A DNA stretch of 64,000 nucleotides from Solimonas sp041659605 (GTDB lineage Bacteria > Pseudomonadota > Gammaproteobacteria > Nevskiales > Nevskiaceae). The DNA lies in the NCBI GenBank assembly GCA_041659605.1, contig JBAZXW010000003.1, forward strand, positions 124,001 to 188,000. The letters are read 5' to 3'. The notes below the pieces were generated by a model. That model was not told the origin of the DNA. It did not search any database and saw only the letters and a list, made by a program, of their open reading frames with translations. How positions within the stretch are numbered: the stretch's first letter is position 1; every line of letters starts with the position of its first letter. The position numbers were made by a program, and so were the translations under genes. This document shows, one piece after another, positions 39,490-48,397 of this stretch.

Positions 39490-40215
39490 TCACCTCAACA
39501 GCGCCAGCCCCGCGAACAGCAGGACGATATCGACAACGAAGCGGTGCTGGCGCTCATTGACGCGGTGGTGCAGGTGATTGCCCATCCACAGGCCGAGCAC
39601 CGTCAGTGGAAACAGCCAGGCCGCACCGACGACCATGTCGGCGTCGAAGCGCCGCGTCGCGACGAACCAGAGCGTCAGGCCGGTATTGAGCAGCAGCCAC
39701 ACCGTCAGCAGGGTCGCGCGCAGCGCGGATTTGGACAGGCCGCTGCCGCCCATCGCCGCGGCGAGCAAAGGTCCGCCCGATGCGTACATGCCCTGGGTGA
39801 AGCCCGAGCCGAGCACCATCACCGTACGCACCGGCGCCGCAAACCGTGCGTGATGACGGCGCTGCAAGCGCCACAGGTCGAACAGCGACAGCGCGACGAT
39901 CAGCACGCCATAGGCCGGACGCAGCATCGTGTGGGCCAGCAGTGGCGCCAGCAGCGCGCCGGCGACCGTGCCCACGATCATCAGCGGCAGCACTTCGCGG
40001 CGCAGCAGCGGCCAGTCGATCACACGTCGCTCCTGCCACACCAGCCAGCCGGAAAACGGCACGTTGAGTGCGACGACGATCGGCATGATCCACGGGATCG
40101 GCAGCCACAGGGCCGCCAGCGTCACGGTGATGATCGTGCTGCCGAAGCCCGACAGCGCCTGCGTCGTGTAGGCGAACAGCACGATCAGCGCCAGCGTGAG
40201 CATCGACAGGGTCAT
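39490..40215 (-). CDS. TauE/SafE family membrane protein
   Basis: 241 aa, seven to eight membrane helices. Signs of the family: ALSGFGSTIITVTLAALWLP near the start and the inverted second half with GFTQGMYASGGPLLAAAM. Members export sulfite, sulfoacetate or other small anions. 10 bases downstream of the flavin monooxygenase gene and 4 bases upstream of the BASS gene. The actual substrate cannot be told. Confidence 0.85.
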   Translation of the reverse strand: MTLSMLTLALIVLFAYTTQALSGFGSTIITVTLAALWLPIPWIMPIVVALNVPFSGWLVWQERRVIDWPLLRREVLPLMIVGTVAGALLAPLLAHTMLRPAYGVLIVALSLFDLWRLQRRHHARFAAPVRTVMVLGSGFTQGMYASGGPLLAAAMGGSGLSKSALRATLLTVWLLLNTGLTLWFVATRRFDADMVVGAAWLFPLTVLGLWMGNHLHHRVNERQHRFVVDIVLLFAGLALLR

Positions 40216-40225
40216 CGAAGCACAC

Positions 40226-41515
40226 CTATGCGAGCTGTGCGATCAGATGATCGAGATGCTGAAGGTAGGTGTCGCGGTGCACGTAGTACGCCATGCGATC
40301 CAGCTTCATGTAGTGGAACCCGCCGGACAGATCGACGCCGCGCGCGCGCGTGGCATCGAACGCGGCGATACGCGCGTCGCTGCCGCTGCGCGCACGGATC
40401 ACGCGCGCGACCAGCTCGGCCTGGCGGGCGCGCCCCTCCCAGCCGATACCGGTGGCTTCGACCATGCCAAGCACGAACAGATCGTCGCTGTGCGGCGGGA
40501 AGATGTTGAGGAACAGCTGCGGACAGCCGTCGCGCCAGTTGAGCTGCGCGCGGTCGAGAAACGGGAAGCTCAGCTCGAAGCCGGTCGCGAGCAGCACCAG
40601 GTCGTAGTCGGCGCGCTCGCCGTCGCTGAAGTGCACGGTGGGGCCGTCGAAGCGTGCCGGCGCGCGGCGCACGTGCAGGTCGCCGTGTCCGAGGTGATAG
40701 AGCACCTGGCTGTTGACGACCGGGTGCGACTCGTAGAGGCGGTGATCGGGTTTGGGCAGGCCCAGCCGCACCGGGTCACCGATCAGCAGCTTCAGCAGTA
40801 CGCCGTCGACGCGCTGCTTGAGCCAGGCCGGCAGCTTGAACGCGCCGCCGACGGTATCGGCCGGCTTGCCGGCGATGAACTTGGGCACGAAGTGCACGCC
40901 GCGGCGCACGCTCCAGTCGACGGACGTGGCGTGATGCACCGCATCGACGGCAATGTCGCAGGCCGAGTTGCCGGCGCCGACGATCAGCACGCGCTTGCCG
41001 CGGAAAATCTCCGGGTCCTTGTACTCGCCCGAATGCAGCAGCGTGCCGGTGAAGCTGCCCGGAATCTGCGGCCGGTACGGCGTGCTGAACGTGCCGACCG
41101 CGCTGACCAGGTGCGTGAAGTCCTGCTGCGTGCCGTCGCCCAGCGTCAGGCGCCAACCGCCATCGGCGCGGCGCTCGGCGCTGCGTACTTCGGTGTTGAA
41201 GCGGTAGTGCCGGTAGAGATCGAAGTGCCGCGCGTAGTCGCGCAGATACGGCAGCAGACGCCAGTGCGCCGGGTAGTCCGGCATGTCCGCCGCCATCGGG
41301 AACTCGGCGAACTCGGTGCGGCGCGCCGACGAGATCAGGTGCGCGCTCGCATACATCGTGCTCCACGGGTTGCCGATGTCCCACAGGCCGCCGACGTCGG
41401 CATGGCGCTCGAAGCCGGTGAACGGCAACCCGAGCTTCGAAAATGCGCGCGCTGCGGACAATCCGGCCGGGCCGGCGCCGATCAGCGCGATCTTCACTTC
41501 TCCCCCGCTGCGCAT
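40226..41515 (-). CDS. Flavin-containing monooxygenase
   Basis: 429 aa. FAD site GAGPAGLSAARAF near residue 13, the FMO signature FTGTLLHSGEY (FxGxxxHxxxY), and the NADPH site LIVGAGNSACDIAVD. FMO proteins oxygenate soft nucleophiles (N or S) or act as Baeyer-Villiger enzymes. The gene follows the last obvious pigment gene by 28 bases on the same strand, so cotranscription is likely. A tailoring role for the pigment is possible but unproven. Confidence 0.88.
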   Translation of the reverse strand: MRSGGEVKIALIGAGPAGLSAARAFSKLGLPFTGFERHADVGGLWDIGNPWSTMYASAHLISSARRTEFAEFPMAADMPDYPAHWRLLPYLRDYARHFDLYRHYRFNTEVRSAERRADGGWRLTLGDGTQQDFTHLVSAVGTFSTPYRPQIPGSFTGTLLHSGEYKDPEIFRGKRVLIVGAGNSACDIAVDAVHHATSVDWSVRRGVHFVPKFIAGKPADTVGGAFKLPAWLKQRVDGVLLKLLIGDPVRLGLPKPDHRLYESHPVVNSQVLYHLGHGDLHVRRAPARFDGPTVHFSDGERADYDLVLLATGFELSFPFLDRAQLNWRDGCPQLFLNIFPPHSDDLFVLGMVEATGIGWEGRARQAELVARVIRARSGSDARIAAFDATRARGVDLSGGFHYMKLDRMAYYVHRDTYLQHLDHLIAQLA

Positions 41516-41543
41516 ACCGCCCCCTGTCTCGACACCGCTGTTT

Positions 41544-41999
41544 CTACACCGCCGTTCCCTCCGGCAGATGGATCACCGAAGCCCTGCCGCTCGCCAGCTC
41601 GCGCTCGTCGCAGAGCAGCGTGAACCCGTACATCCAGCCGCCGGCGTTCGCAACGAGGCGCTGTGCCGCGCACTCGATCGGCGCGTCGAGATCGTCGAGT
41701 CGCTCGACCCGCAGCTTGAAGTCACGCACCGCCGCGAGCACGCCCGGCCGCGCGCTGCCGCCGCCGGCCCTGCGCGCGAGCCAGCCACCGTGCACCGCCA
41801 TTGCCTGCGCACCGTACTCGATCAGGTGCACCGCCGACAGCTGTCCGTCGCGGCGCAGGGGATGGTCCGCGCGCCGGTGGCTGTCGGTGCGCAACCGCAG
41901 CTGCGTTTCGCTCGCTTCGAGCAACGCGTCCCACAGCGACATGGTCCCCGCATGCGGGATCAGCGCTTCGATGCCGGCACGATCGAGCAGCGGCGTCAT
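41544..41999 (-). CDS. Hotdog-fold 3-hydroxyacyl-ACP dehydratase-like protein (ApeP type)
   Basis: 151 aa. The segment IPHAGTMSLWDALLEA and the later VHLIEYGAQAMAVHGGWLA are typical for the FabA/FabZ-like dehydratases of aryl polyene loci. Expected to dehydrate 3-hydroxyacyl-ACP during polyene extension, perhaps with the other hotdog proteins at 46140, 51208 and 56432. Start overlaps the chain length factor stop by ATGA. Confidence 0.8.
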   Translation of the reverse strand: MTPLLDRAGIEALIPHAGTMSLWDALLEASETQLRLRTDSHRRADHPLRRDGQLSAVHLIEYGAQAMAVHGGWLARRAGGGSARPGVLAAVRDFKLRVERLDDLDAPIECAAQRLVANAGGWMYGFTLLCDERELASGRASVIHLPEGTAV

Positions 42000-42784
42000 C
42001 GAACGAGACGGACGGCCAGCTGCTGGCCGCCCGAGGCCGGCAGGACCACGCGTGCCGCCTGCTGCCGCGCCAGCATCTGCAGCAGCGGCAGCGCGCGCAG
42101 CGCCGCATTGCCGCGCCTGCCCGCCTCCAGCGCGGCATCCGCCAGCGTCGTTTCCGGCTCGTCGGTCGGCTCCAGCTGCAGCCGCGTCGCGTCGGCCGCC
42201 GCGGGCACGCCCTCCGGCAGCAACCACAGCGCGCAGCTGGCAATCGAGTCGTGCGTGCGCGCCTGCTGCATCGGCTGCGGCGCGGGCACATCGAACGCGA
42301 CCAGCAGCACCGGATGCCGCTCGCTGACGATCTGCATGCCGGCTTCGAGCAGGCCCAGCGCGAACGAGCCGTCGAAGCCGGCCAGCGTCGTCGACGGCGC
42401 ACGCGAGCCGGTGGCGATGCCCCAGTAGCCGGCAGCGGCGTTGTGCACGGAGTTGTGGAAGTCGGTCGGCGACACGACGCGCTCGTCGGTGGTCAGCGCG
42501 GTGCAGATGCGATGCAGAATCGACAGATCGCCGTCCGAGCTGGTGAAGACGGTTGCGAGCGTCGACGCGTCGCGTCCGGCGATCGCCTCCTCGCCGGCAC
42601 GGAAGGCCTGGCGCACCGAAGCGGTCGCGCGGCGGCGCTCGTTGGGCGGCAGCAGACTGGGCGCGAACGGCGACAGCGCTTCCGGCACATAGGGTCGCTC
42701 GCCGCGCAGCACCGCCGCGCCCTCGGCCCAGCTGGGCAATCCGGGGGCCGACAGGCCGACCGCGTGAACGCTCAGCGTGATCAT
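41996..42784 (-). CDS. Beta-ketoacyl synthase chain length factor-like protein
   Basis: 262 aa, only the N-terminal half of a ketosynthase (Ketoacyl-synt_2 type). The alignment SVHNAAAGYWGIATG...AGFDGSFALGLLEAG places Phe or Asp where active ketosynthases have the catalytic Cys, so it should not condense by itself. In aryl polyene systems such a protein forms a heterodimer with the active KS. The ATGA overlap with the KS gene at 42784 supports this pairing. Confidence 0.82.
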   Translation of the reverse strand: MITLSVHAVGLSAPGLPSWAEGAAVLRGERPYVPEALSPFAPSLLPPNERRRATASVRQAFRAGEEAIAGRDASTLATVFTSSDGDLSILHRICTALTTDERVVSPTDFHNSVHNAAAGYWGIATGSRAPSTTLAGFDGSFALGLLEAGMQIVSERHPVLLVAFDVPAPQPMQQARTHDSIASCALWLLPEGVPAAADATRLQLEPTDEPETTLADAALEAGRRGNAALRALPLLQMLARQQAARVVLPASGGQQLAVRLVR

Positions 42785-43962
42785 GCGACGCGCCCCAGGA
42801 TCAGGCTGGCGTTGTTGCCGCCGAAGCCGAAGGAGTTGGACAAGGCCGCGCGGATCGTCGTGCGCCGCGGCTGCAGCAGGATGTTGCCGCGAATCGCCGG
42901 ATCCTTCTCGCGGGTCGTGATCGAGCCCGGCAGAATCCCGTGCTCCACCGCCAGCGCCGCGATCACCGCTTCGAGGATGCCGGCGGCACCGAGCGTATGG
43001 CCGGTGTAACCCTTGGTCGAACTGCACGGCGTCTGCGCGCCGAACACCCCCATCACCGCCTGATCCTCGCTGGCGTCATTGGCCGGCGTCGCCGTGCCGT
43101 GCAGATTGATGTAGCCGATCTCGTCTGCGCGCAGCCCGGCACGCGCCAGCGCATCGCGCATCGCCTGCTGTGCGCCGCGCCCTTCCGGATCGGGCGCCGA
43201 CATGTGATAGGCGTCCGAGGATTCGCCGTAACCGAGCAGCGCCAGCTCGCCGGGCTGCGCCTCGCGTTCGAGCAGTGCGAACCCGGCCGCCTCGCCGATG
43301 GAGATGCCCTTGCGGCGAGCATCGGCCGGCCGGCAGATGTCGGCATCGATCAGCTGCAGCGAATTGAAACCGTACAGCGTCGTCTGGCACAGGCTGTCGA
43401 CGCCGCCGACCACCGCGGCGTCGCACCAGCCGGCGTCGAGCGCGCGGCTGGCGGCGGCAAACACCTTGGCGCTCGACGAACAGGCGGTGCAGATCGCCAG
43501 CGCTGGTCCTTTAAGGCCCAGCTGCAGGCGCACGAATTCGGCGGCCGCGTGCGGGTTGTGCGTCGTGCGGTAGTTGTAGCTCGCCGGCAGGCGGCCGCTC
43601 TGCGGATCGATCGCCTGGTAGGCATGCTCGGTGCTGAGCATGCCCGAGGTGCTGGTGCCGACGAACACGCCGATGCGTGCGACGCCGTGCCGCTGCACGG
43701 CGGCGGCGACGGCGGCACGGAAGCCGTCCTGCGCCAGCGCCAGTGTGGACAGGCGGTTGTTGCGGCAGTCCCACTCCGCCCAGGCACCGGCGAGCGACGC
43801 GTCAAGTCCGGCGACCTCGCCGGTCCAGCACGGCAGGCGGCAGCTTTCGAAGGGTTGCTGCGACAGGCCGCTGCGCCCCTGTTCCAGCGCGGCGCGGTGC
43901 GCGGCAAGGCCGTGCCCCAGGGCCGAGGTTGCGGTCATCGCCTTCAGGCGCAGAGGCTTCAT
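42781..43962 (-). CDS. Beta-ketoacyl-ACP synthase (FabF/KS type) of the pigment cluster
   Basis: Claisen condensation of acyl units on ACP. 393 aa. Catalytic triad: Cys161 in ICTACSSS, His in NLHGTATPAND and His in GYTGHTLGAAG. Glycine-rich end SNSFGFGGNNASL. Four-base overlaps with both the LpxL-like gene and the chain length factor gene show a coupled translation unit. Confidence 0.92.
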   Translation of the reverse strand: MKPLRLKAMTATSALGHGLAAHRAALEQGRSGLSQQPFESCRLPCWTGEVAGLDASLAGAWAEWDCRNNRLSTLALAQDGFRAAVAAAVQRHGVARIGVFVGTSTSGMLSTEHAYQAIDPQSGRLPASYNYRTTHNPHAAAEFVRLQLGLKGPALAICTACSSSAKVFAAASRALDAGWCDAAVVGGVDSLCQTTLYGFNSLQLIDADICRPADARRKGISIGEAAGFALLEREAQPGELALLGYGESSDAYHMSAPDPEGRGAQQAMRDALARAGLRADEIGYINLHGTATPANDASEDQAVMGVFGAQTPCSSTKGYTGHTLGAAGILEAVIAALAVEHGILPGSITTREKDPAIRGNILLQPRRTTIRAALSNSFGFGGNNASLILGRVA

Positions 43963-44852
43963 GAGGACCAGAAATCGTAGAAGTTGAACCAGTTGTACGG
44001 CGCTTCGCGCACATAATGCGCGAGACGGTCGGCATATTGCTGCGCGTAGGCCTGGATCGCCGCTTCGCGCTGTGCGCGCGGCAACACCACACGCTCGGCC
44101 AGCAGCTCGAAATGGGCGTCGTAGCGGTCGCCGCCGCGATAGACGCCAAAGCCGATCACCACCGGCACGTTGAGCACGCCGGCGAGTATCCATGGCGCCG
44201 CCGGCAGCTTCGCCTTGCCGCCGAGAAAATCGACCGTGGCCGTGCGCTCGCCGGCGCGCACGCGGTCCGCCATCAACCCGACCATCGCACCGCCGTCGAG
44301 CGCCTGCTTGATCTCCAGCATCAGCGCCGGCCCCGGCTGCGCGGCGTCGATCACCGAGCGCGCGACCTGCGGATTGGTCTGCTCGAGCAGCTGCGTGAAC
44401 ATGCGGCCGTGGGCGCGGTCCATGACGATGCGCAGCGGCACCTCGTGCTGCGTGCTGCTCGGATCGTGGCGAACCTCGAAGGAACCGTAGTGCGCCACCA
44501 GAATCAGGCAGCCGCCGCTGTGCTGCGCGCGATACACCTCGGCGGGCCGGTGCGGGGTGACCTGCAGCGCCTGTCCGGCGCCGATCAGCCAGAAGATGCG
44601 ATCCAGCGACACCGCGGCGAAGGAGAAGAAATGACGCGCGACATCCGCCAGCCGCGGCTCCTGCGGCAGCACCCGCCTCAGATAATTGCGCGACGCCGCG
44701 CGCGCCTCGCGCCCGGTCAGCAGGAAATACGCGGCGATGGGATAGAGCACGACGCGCGCGACGCGGCGGCCGAGCATGCGTGCGATCCAGAACAGCAGTC
44801 GCATCGCCCACAGTGCGCCGCGCTCAGCCTGCCGCTCCCAGCTGGCGGCCAC
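43959..44852 (-). CDS. LpxL/HtrB-like acyltransferase of the pigment cluster
   Basis: 297 aa. LPLAT fold with one N-terminal membrane segment (about 17-45). The catalytic HX4E reads HYGSFE, in the stretch ILVAHYGSFEVRHD. Later MADRVRAGERTATVDFLGGKA is typical for lipid A-type acyltransferases. Aryl polyenes are found esterified to lipids, and an LpxL-like enzyme in such loci is thought to attach the polyene acyl chain. Start ten bases after the halogenase-like gene. Confidence 0.87.
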   Translation of the reverse strand: MAASWERQAERGALWAMRLLFWIARMLGRRVARVVLYPIAAYFLLTGREARAASRNYLRRVLPQEPRLADVARHFFSFAAVSLDRIFWLIGAGQALQVTPHRPAEVYRAQHSGGCLILVAHYGSFEVRHDPSSTQHEVPLRIVMDRAHGRMFTQLLEQTNPQVARSVIDAAQPGPALMLEIKQALDGGAMVGLMADRVRAGERTATVDFLGGKAKLPAAPWILAGVLNVPVVIGFGVYRGGDRYDAHFELLAERVVLPRAQREAAIQAYAQQYADRLAHYVREAPYNWFNFYDFWSS

Positions 44853-44862
44853 GCTCAGTTCC

Positions 44863-46110
44863 TCAACTGGCGACCGTCATTTCCGCATCGACACTGACGC
44901 GGCAGGCTTCGACCAGTGCGGTCAGCCGGCGCTTGCCGACGCCGACATAGGGATTGTTCAGATCCCAACCGTAGCCGGCCAGCACCGAGCAGATCATGCG
45001 CTGGATCTTCTCGTTCTTGCGCGGGTGGAAGAAGATGTCGGCGAGGCCGCCGTCATACCAGTGCTCGACAAAACCGCGGAAGGTCTCGACGCCGATCTTG
45101 AGCGGCGTGGAGAATTCGTTCTCCCAGTCGACCGTCTGACCCTTGAGCTGCTTGCCCAGCACGTCGGCCGCGAGATCGGCCGACTTCATCGCGATGCAGA
45201 CGCCCGACGAGAACACCGGATCGAGGAATTCGGCGGCGTTGCCGAGCAGCGCCCAGCCCGGACCCCACAGCGACTTCACGTTGGCCGAGTAGCCGCGCAG
45301 CTCGCCGACCGGATTCGCCGGCTTGGCGTTCTTCAGCAGCTCGCGCAGCGTCGGCACCTCGTTGTGGATCGCCCAGAGGCGCTCCTCGTTCGTGCCCTTG
45401 TACTGCCCCATGAAATCGTCGGAGCCGACCACGCCCATCGACACGCGGCCGTTGGAGAACGGGATCAGCCAGAACCAGACATCGCGGCGCTGCGGATGGA
45501 TCGTGACCAGAATCTTCTGGCGATCGAAAGCGCCGGAGGGAATGTGGTCGTAGACCTGCGTGAACAACGCCGAGCGCACCGGCAGGCTCGACGGCGTCTC
45601 CAGATCTAGCAGGCGCGGCAGCGTGCGGCCGAAGCCGCTGGCATCGAGCACGAAGCGCGGGCGGTGCGTCTCGATCGTGCCGTCCTTGGTGCGCGCGGTG
45701 ACGGTCGGCTTGCCGTCGGCGAAATCCACCGCCGTGATCTCGACTTCGTAGCGCACCTGCGCGCCCTGGCGCTCGGCCTCGTCGATCAGGATCTTGTCGA
45801 ACTCGTCGCGCGGCACTTCGAAAGTGAAGCCCGGTCCCGGCGAGAACTTGAGCGGGAACTTGAACTGGTGAACCTGGTCGCCGAAGTGGAACACGGCACC
45901 GTCCTTGTACTGGAAGCTCGCGCCCATCACCGCTTCCATCATGCCGGCCTTCTCGATGAACTCCATGCTCGCCGGCAGCATGCTTTCACCGATCGAGAAG
46001 CGCGGGAACTTCTGCCGCTCCAGCACCAGAACCTTGAAACCTTTGCGCACCAGCAATGCCGCGGCGGTCGAGCCCGACGGGCCCGCACCGATGATCAAGA
46101 CGTCGGTCAT
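44863..46110 (-). CDS. FAD-dependent oxidoreductase, flavin halogenase-like
   Basis: 415 aa. FAD loop GAGPSGS (8-14). IGESMLP (40-46) and WFWLIP (212-217) match the GES and WxWxIP motifs of flavin-dependent halogenases. Lys69 in FQYKDGAVFHFG lies where these enzymes carry the lysine that makes the chloramine/bromamine. Xanthomonadins are brominated, so a halogenase role fits; this is inferred. A reductase of the geranylgeranyl-reductase/tryptophan halogenase-like superfamily is the alternative. ATG at 46110 (MTDVLIIG) chosen over an upstream in-frame ATG ten residues earlier. Confidence 0.85.
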   Translation of the reverse strand: MTDVLIIGAGPSGSTAAALLVRKGFKVLVLERQKFPRFSIGESMLPASMEFIEKAGMMEAVMGASFQYKDGAVFHFGDQVHQFKFPLKFSPGPGFTFEVPRDEFDKILIDEAERQGAQVRYEVEITAVDFADGKPTVTARTKDGTIETHRPRFVLDASGFGRTLPRLLDLETPSSLPVRSALFTQVYDHIPSGAFDRQKILVTIHPQRRDVWFWLIPFSNGRVSMGVVGSDDFMGQYKGTNEERLWAIHNEVPTLRELLKNAKPANPVGELRGYSANVKSLWGPGWALLGNAAEFLDPVFSSGVCIAMKSADLAADVLGKQLKGQTVDWENEFSTPLKIGVETFRGFVEHWYDGGLADIFFHPRKNEKIQRMICSVLAGYGWDLNNPYVGVGKRRLTALVEACRVSVDAEMTVAS

Positions 46111-46139
46111 ATCAGTAGATTTCCCAAGAGGTGCCGGCA

Positions 46140-46454
46140 TTATCCGGCATCGTCGGCGAAGGACAAAAGCCCCTGCACATGTTGCTGCAGCGTGTCGCCG
46201 TCACCGGATTCGCAGCGGAAGCGAACCTGGGCGCCGTGCGCCGTCCAGCAGATCGAAAACGGCGTGCCCGGACGCAGCGGCTGCACGAACTTGAGGTTCG
46301 GAATGCCGGTGAGACGGCGTCGACCCGCGACCCGCACCGCGGCAAGCACGCAGTCGATCAGGACCACGCCGGGCACGATCGGATTGCCCGGAAAGTGCCC
46401 CGCGATGCACGGATGGTCGGCGGGCACCAGGCCCGCGCAGCGCTGCTCAGTCAT
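46140..46454 (-). CDS. FabZ-like 3-hydroxyacyl-ACP dehydratase (ApeI type)
   Basis: 104 aa. The hotdog signature ADHPCIAGHFPGNPIVPGVVLID contains the active-site His of HFPGNPIVPG. LTGIPNLKFVQPLRPGTPF follows. Shorter than FabZ (about 150 aa) but normal for aryl polyene dehydratases. Lies between the ligase and halogenase-like genes. ATG 46454 is used; a TTG three codons upstream is less likely. Confidence 0.85.
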   Translation of the reverse strand: MTEQRCAGLVPADHPCIAGHFPGNPIVPGVVLIDCVLAAVRVAGRRRLTGIPNLKFVQPLRPGTPFSICWTAHGAQVRFRCESGDGDTLQQHVQGLLSFADDAG

Positions 46455-46485
46455 GCCCGGCAATCATCCCCGTCAATCAAGCCCA

Positions 46486-47763
46486 TTAGTCAGGTGCCCG
46501 CTCCAGCATTTCGAGCAGCCGCTGGCGCGGCAGCTTGCCCAGCTCGTTGCGCGGCAGGCGTTCGACCATGCGCAGCGGGCGCGGCAGGAACACCGGGTCG
46601 ACCTGCTGCGCCAGCGCCTGCAGGATCGCCGCCTCGCTCAAGCCCGGCGCGACCACCAGCGCCGCCGGCCGCGCCGCCTCACCGCCGGCCGCGGCGAAGA
46701 TCACCGCATCGATGACGCCAGGAACCGCCTGCAGCTTTTGCGTCAGATCCGCCAGCGACGCGCGCTTGCCGGCGACCTTGAGCAGATCGCCGCTGCGGCC
46801 CAGCAGCCGGAAATGCTCCGGACCGAGCAGCTCCAGCACGTCCTGCAACGGTACGGCTTCCGGGAAATGCTCGGCCTGCACCGTCGCCACGCCGTCGCGA
46901 TCGATCAGGCGCCGGTCCGGCAGCAGATGCCAGGTCGGCCCTTCGAGCGTACGCCGCGTCGCCGTGCTGCCGGCTTCGGTGCAGCCGTAGATTTCCAGCA
47001 CCGGCGCGCCCCAGGCCGATTCGCAGGCGGCGGCCAGGGCTTCGGTCAACGGTGCCGTCGCCGACAGCACGAACTGCAGTGTCGGCAGTGCGGTGGCGGA
47101 TTCGATCAATGCGCGCAGATGGACCGGCGTCGTCACCAGTACGCGCGGCGCCGGCATGTCGTTCAGGGCCTGTGCGACGTCCTGCGGAAAGAACGGGCGC
47201 CCGTCGTACAACGCACAGCCGCCGCCGAGCGCCAGCAGCACGGTGGTTTCGAGACCGTACATGTGCTGCGACGGCACGGTCGCGACGATGTGGGCGGGCG
47301 CGCCGTTCAGCAGGCGCTGCGACAGCTGGCGCGCGATGGCGCTGAGCGTGTGCCAGGACTTGGGCTGCGGCTGCGGAATGCCGGTGCTGCCGGAGGTGAA
47401 CAGGACGGCGCCGAGATGGTCGCGCGCGATCCGCGGGCAGACCGCGGCCGTACCCGCATCGTCGGTCGCCACCTGCTCATCGGTCAGCTCGTAGCAGTCG
47501 GGATAACGTGCGCGCACGTCGGCGACCGCGGCCGGGGCCGGGCTGGACGGCAGCAGGTTGGTCTGCCCGCGCAGGCACGCGGCGGCAAAGCCGAGCAGGA
47601 AACGATAGCGATTGCCGCACAGGTTGATCGCGTAGCCGCCTTCCGGCAGCTGCCGCGACAGCGCCTGCGCCTGCGCGACGAACGCACCCTGCGCGATCCA
47701 GCGGCCGTCATGCCGGAGCAGCGGCGCGTCAGCACGAAAGCCTGCGATCAGCGGCAGCGTCAT
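46486..47763 (-). CDS. xanA2: AMP-dependent acyl-ACP ligase, probable 3-hydroxybenzoate:ACP ligase
   Basis: 425 aa, ANL superfamily. Motifs: P-loop TSGSTGIPQPQPKSW, YGCTEAGS, LGRSGDLLKVAGKR, and the C-terminal catalytic Lys in NELGKLPRQ. In Xanthomonas the matching enzyme XanA2 activates 3-hydroxybenzoate and loads it on an ACP as the xanthomonadin starter. I infer the same here from the chorismatase gene in the same locus. Compared with typical ligases it is short, with an abbreviated N-terminal domain. The symbol is given by context, not by sequence comparison. Confidence 0.8.
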   Translation of the reverse strand: MTLPLIAGFRADAPLLRHDGRWIAQGAFVAQAQALSRQLPEGGYAINLCGNRYRFLLGFAAACLRGQTNLLPSSPAPAAVADVRARYPDCYELTDEQVATDDAGTAAVCPRIARDHLGAVLFTSGSTGIPQPQPKSWHTLSAIARQLSQRLLNGAPAHIVATVPSQHMYGLETTVLLALGGGCALYDGRPFFPQDVAQALNDMPAPRVLVTTPVHLRALIESATALPTLQFVLSATAPLTEALAAACESAWGAPVLEIYGCTEAGSTATRRTLEGPTWHLLPDRRLIDRDGVATVQAEHFPEAVPLQDVLELLGPEHFRLLGRSGDLLKVAGKRASLADLTQKLQAVPGVIDAVIFAAAGGEAARPAALVVAPGLSEAAILQALAQQVDPVFLPRPLRMVERLPRNELGKLPRQRLLEMLERAPD

Positions 47764-47766
47764 GGA

Positions 47767-48375
47767 TCAAGGTGTCCCGCGGCGGTGACTCGCCACCGTG
47801 CGGATGTGGTCGAAGAACCCGCGATGGGGATGATGCGGAAAGCGCCAGCGGCGATAGCCGTATTCGACCGCGAACAGCAGGCCGATCGCGATGTAGTTGA
47901 GCACGTTGGTCACCAGCGACCACCACGCGATTTGGTCGAGCAGGATCAGGCCCAGCGCCAGCACGAACATGAGCACGAAGGCCCCGGTCCAGATCTGCGT
48001 CAGCTGCCGCGTGTAGACGCACAGATCCGCGGCCAATGCACCGCCGCGTTCCAGCCGCGCGATCATGCCGATCAGCGGTTCACGACCCGCGCGCAGGCTG
48101 TTGCCGAAGAGCGCGGCCAGCGCCGCCGGGATCGCCAGCGAGGGCACGTAAACCGCGTAACGGACCGCATCCGATTGCGCGAGCCCGTAAAAAACCAGGC
48201 TGCTGCCGGCGAGGACCGCCCAGGCCCATGCGCGCGGCGCGGTCAGCGGCTTGAACAGCACCACCGCGACCAGCACGACCAGCCCCGCCAGCGCCAGCGC
48301 CGGCGCGCCAAGCGCGACGCTGGCGTGCACCAGCACCGGATAGGCCAGGAACAGAAGAATCGGCAGCACTTTCAT
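47767..48375 (-). CDS. Polytopic membrane protein of aryl polyene loci (COG4648-like)
   Basis: 202 aa with five to six hydrophobic helices: about 1-25, 27-45, 50-68, 76-92, 125-148 and 152-172. A basic C-terminal tail (YGYRRWRFPHHPHRGFFDH) is probably cytoplasmic. The family is known mainly from aryl polyene and xanthomonadin clusters and has no proven role. It lies between the ACP and ligase genes with 3-base and 22-base gaps. Confidence 0.75.
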   Translation of the reverse strand: MKVLPILLFLAYPVLVHASVALGAPALALAGLVVLVAVVLFKPLTAPRAWAWAVLAGSSLVFYGLAQSDAVRYAVYVPSLAIPAALAALFGNSLRAGREPLIGMIARLERGGALAADLCVYTRQLTQIWTGAFVLMFVLALGLILLDQIAWWSLVTNVLNYIAIGLLFAVEYGYRRWRFPHHPHRGFFDHIRTVASHRRGTP

Positions 48376-48397
48376 GCCAGTGCACCGAATGCGCTAT

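Noticed and set aside
44863..46110. Plain geranylgeranyl reductase assignment
   Set aside because: The WFWLIP and GES motifs favour the halogenase-like branch, and no isoprenoid pathway genes are nearby; kept only as an alternative.
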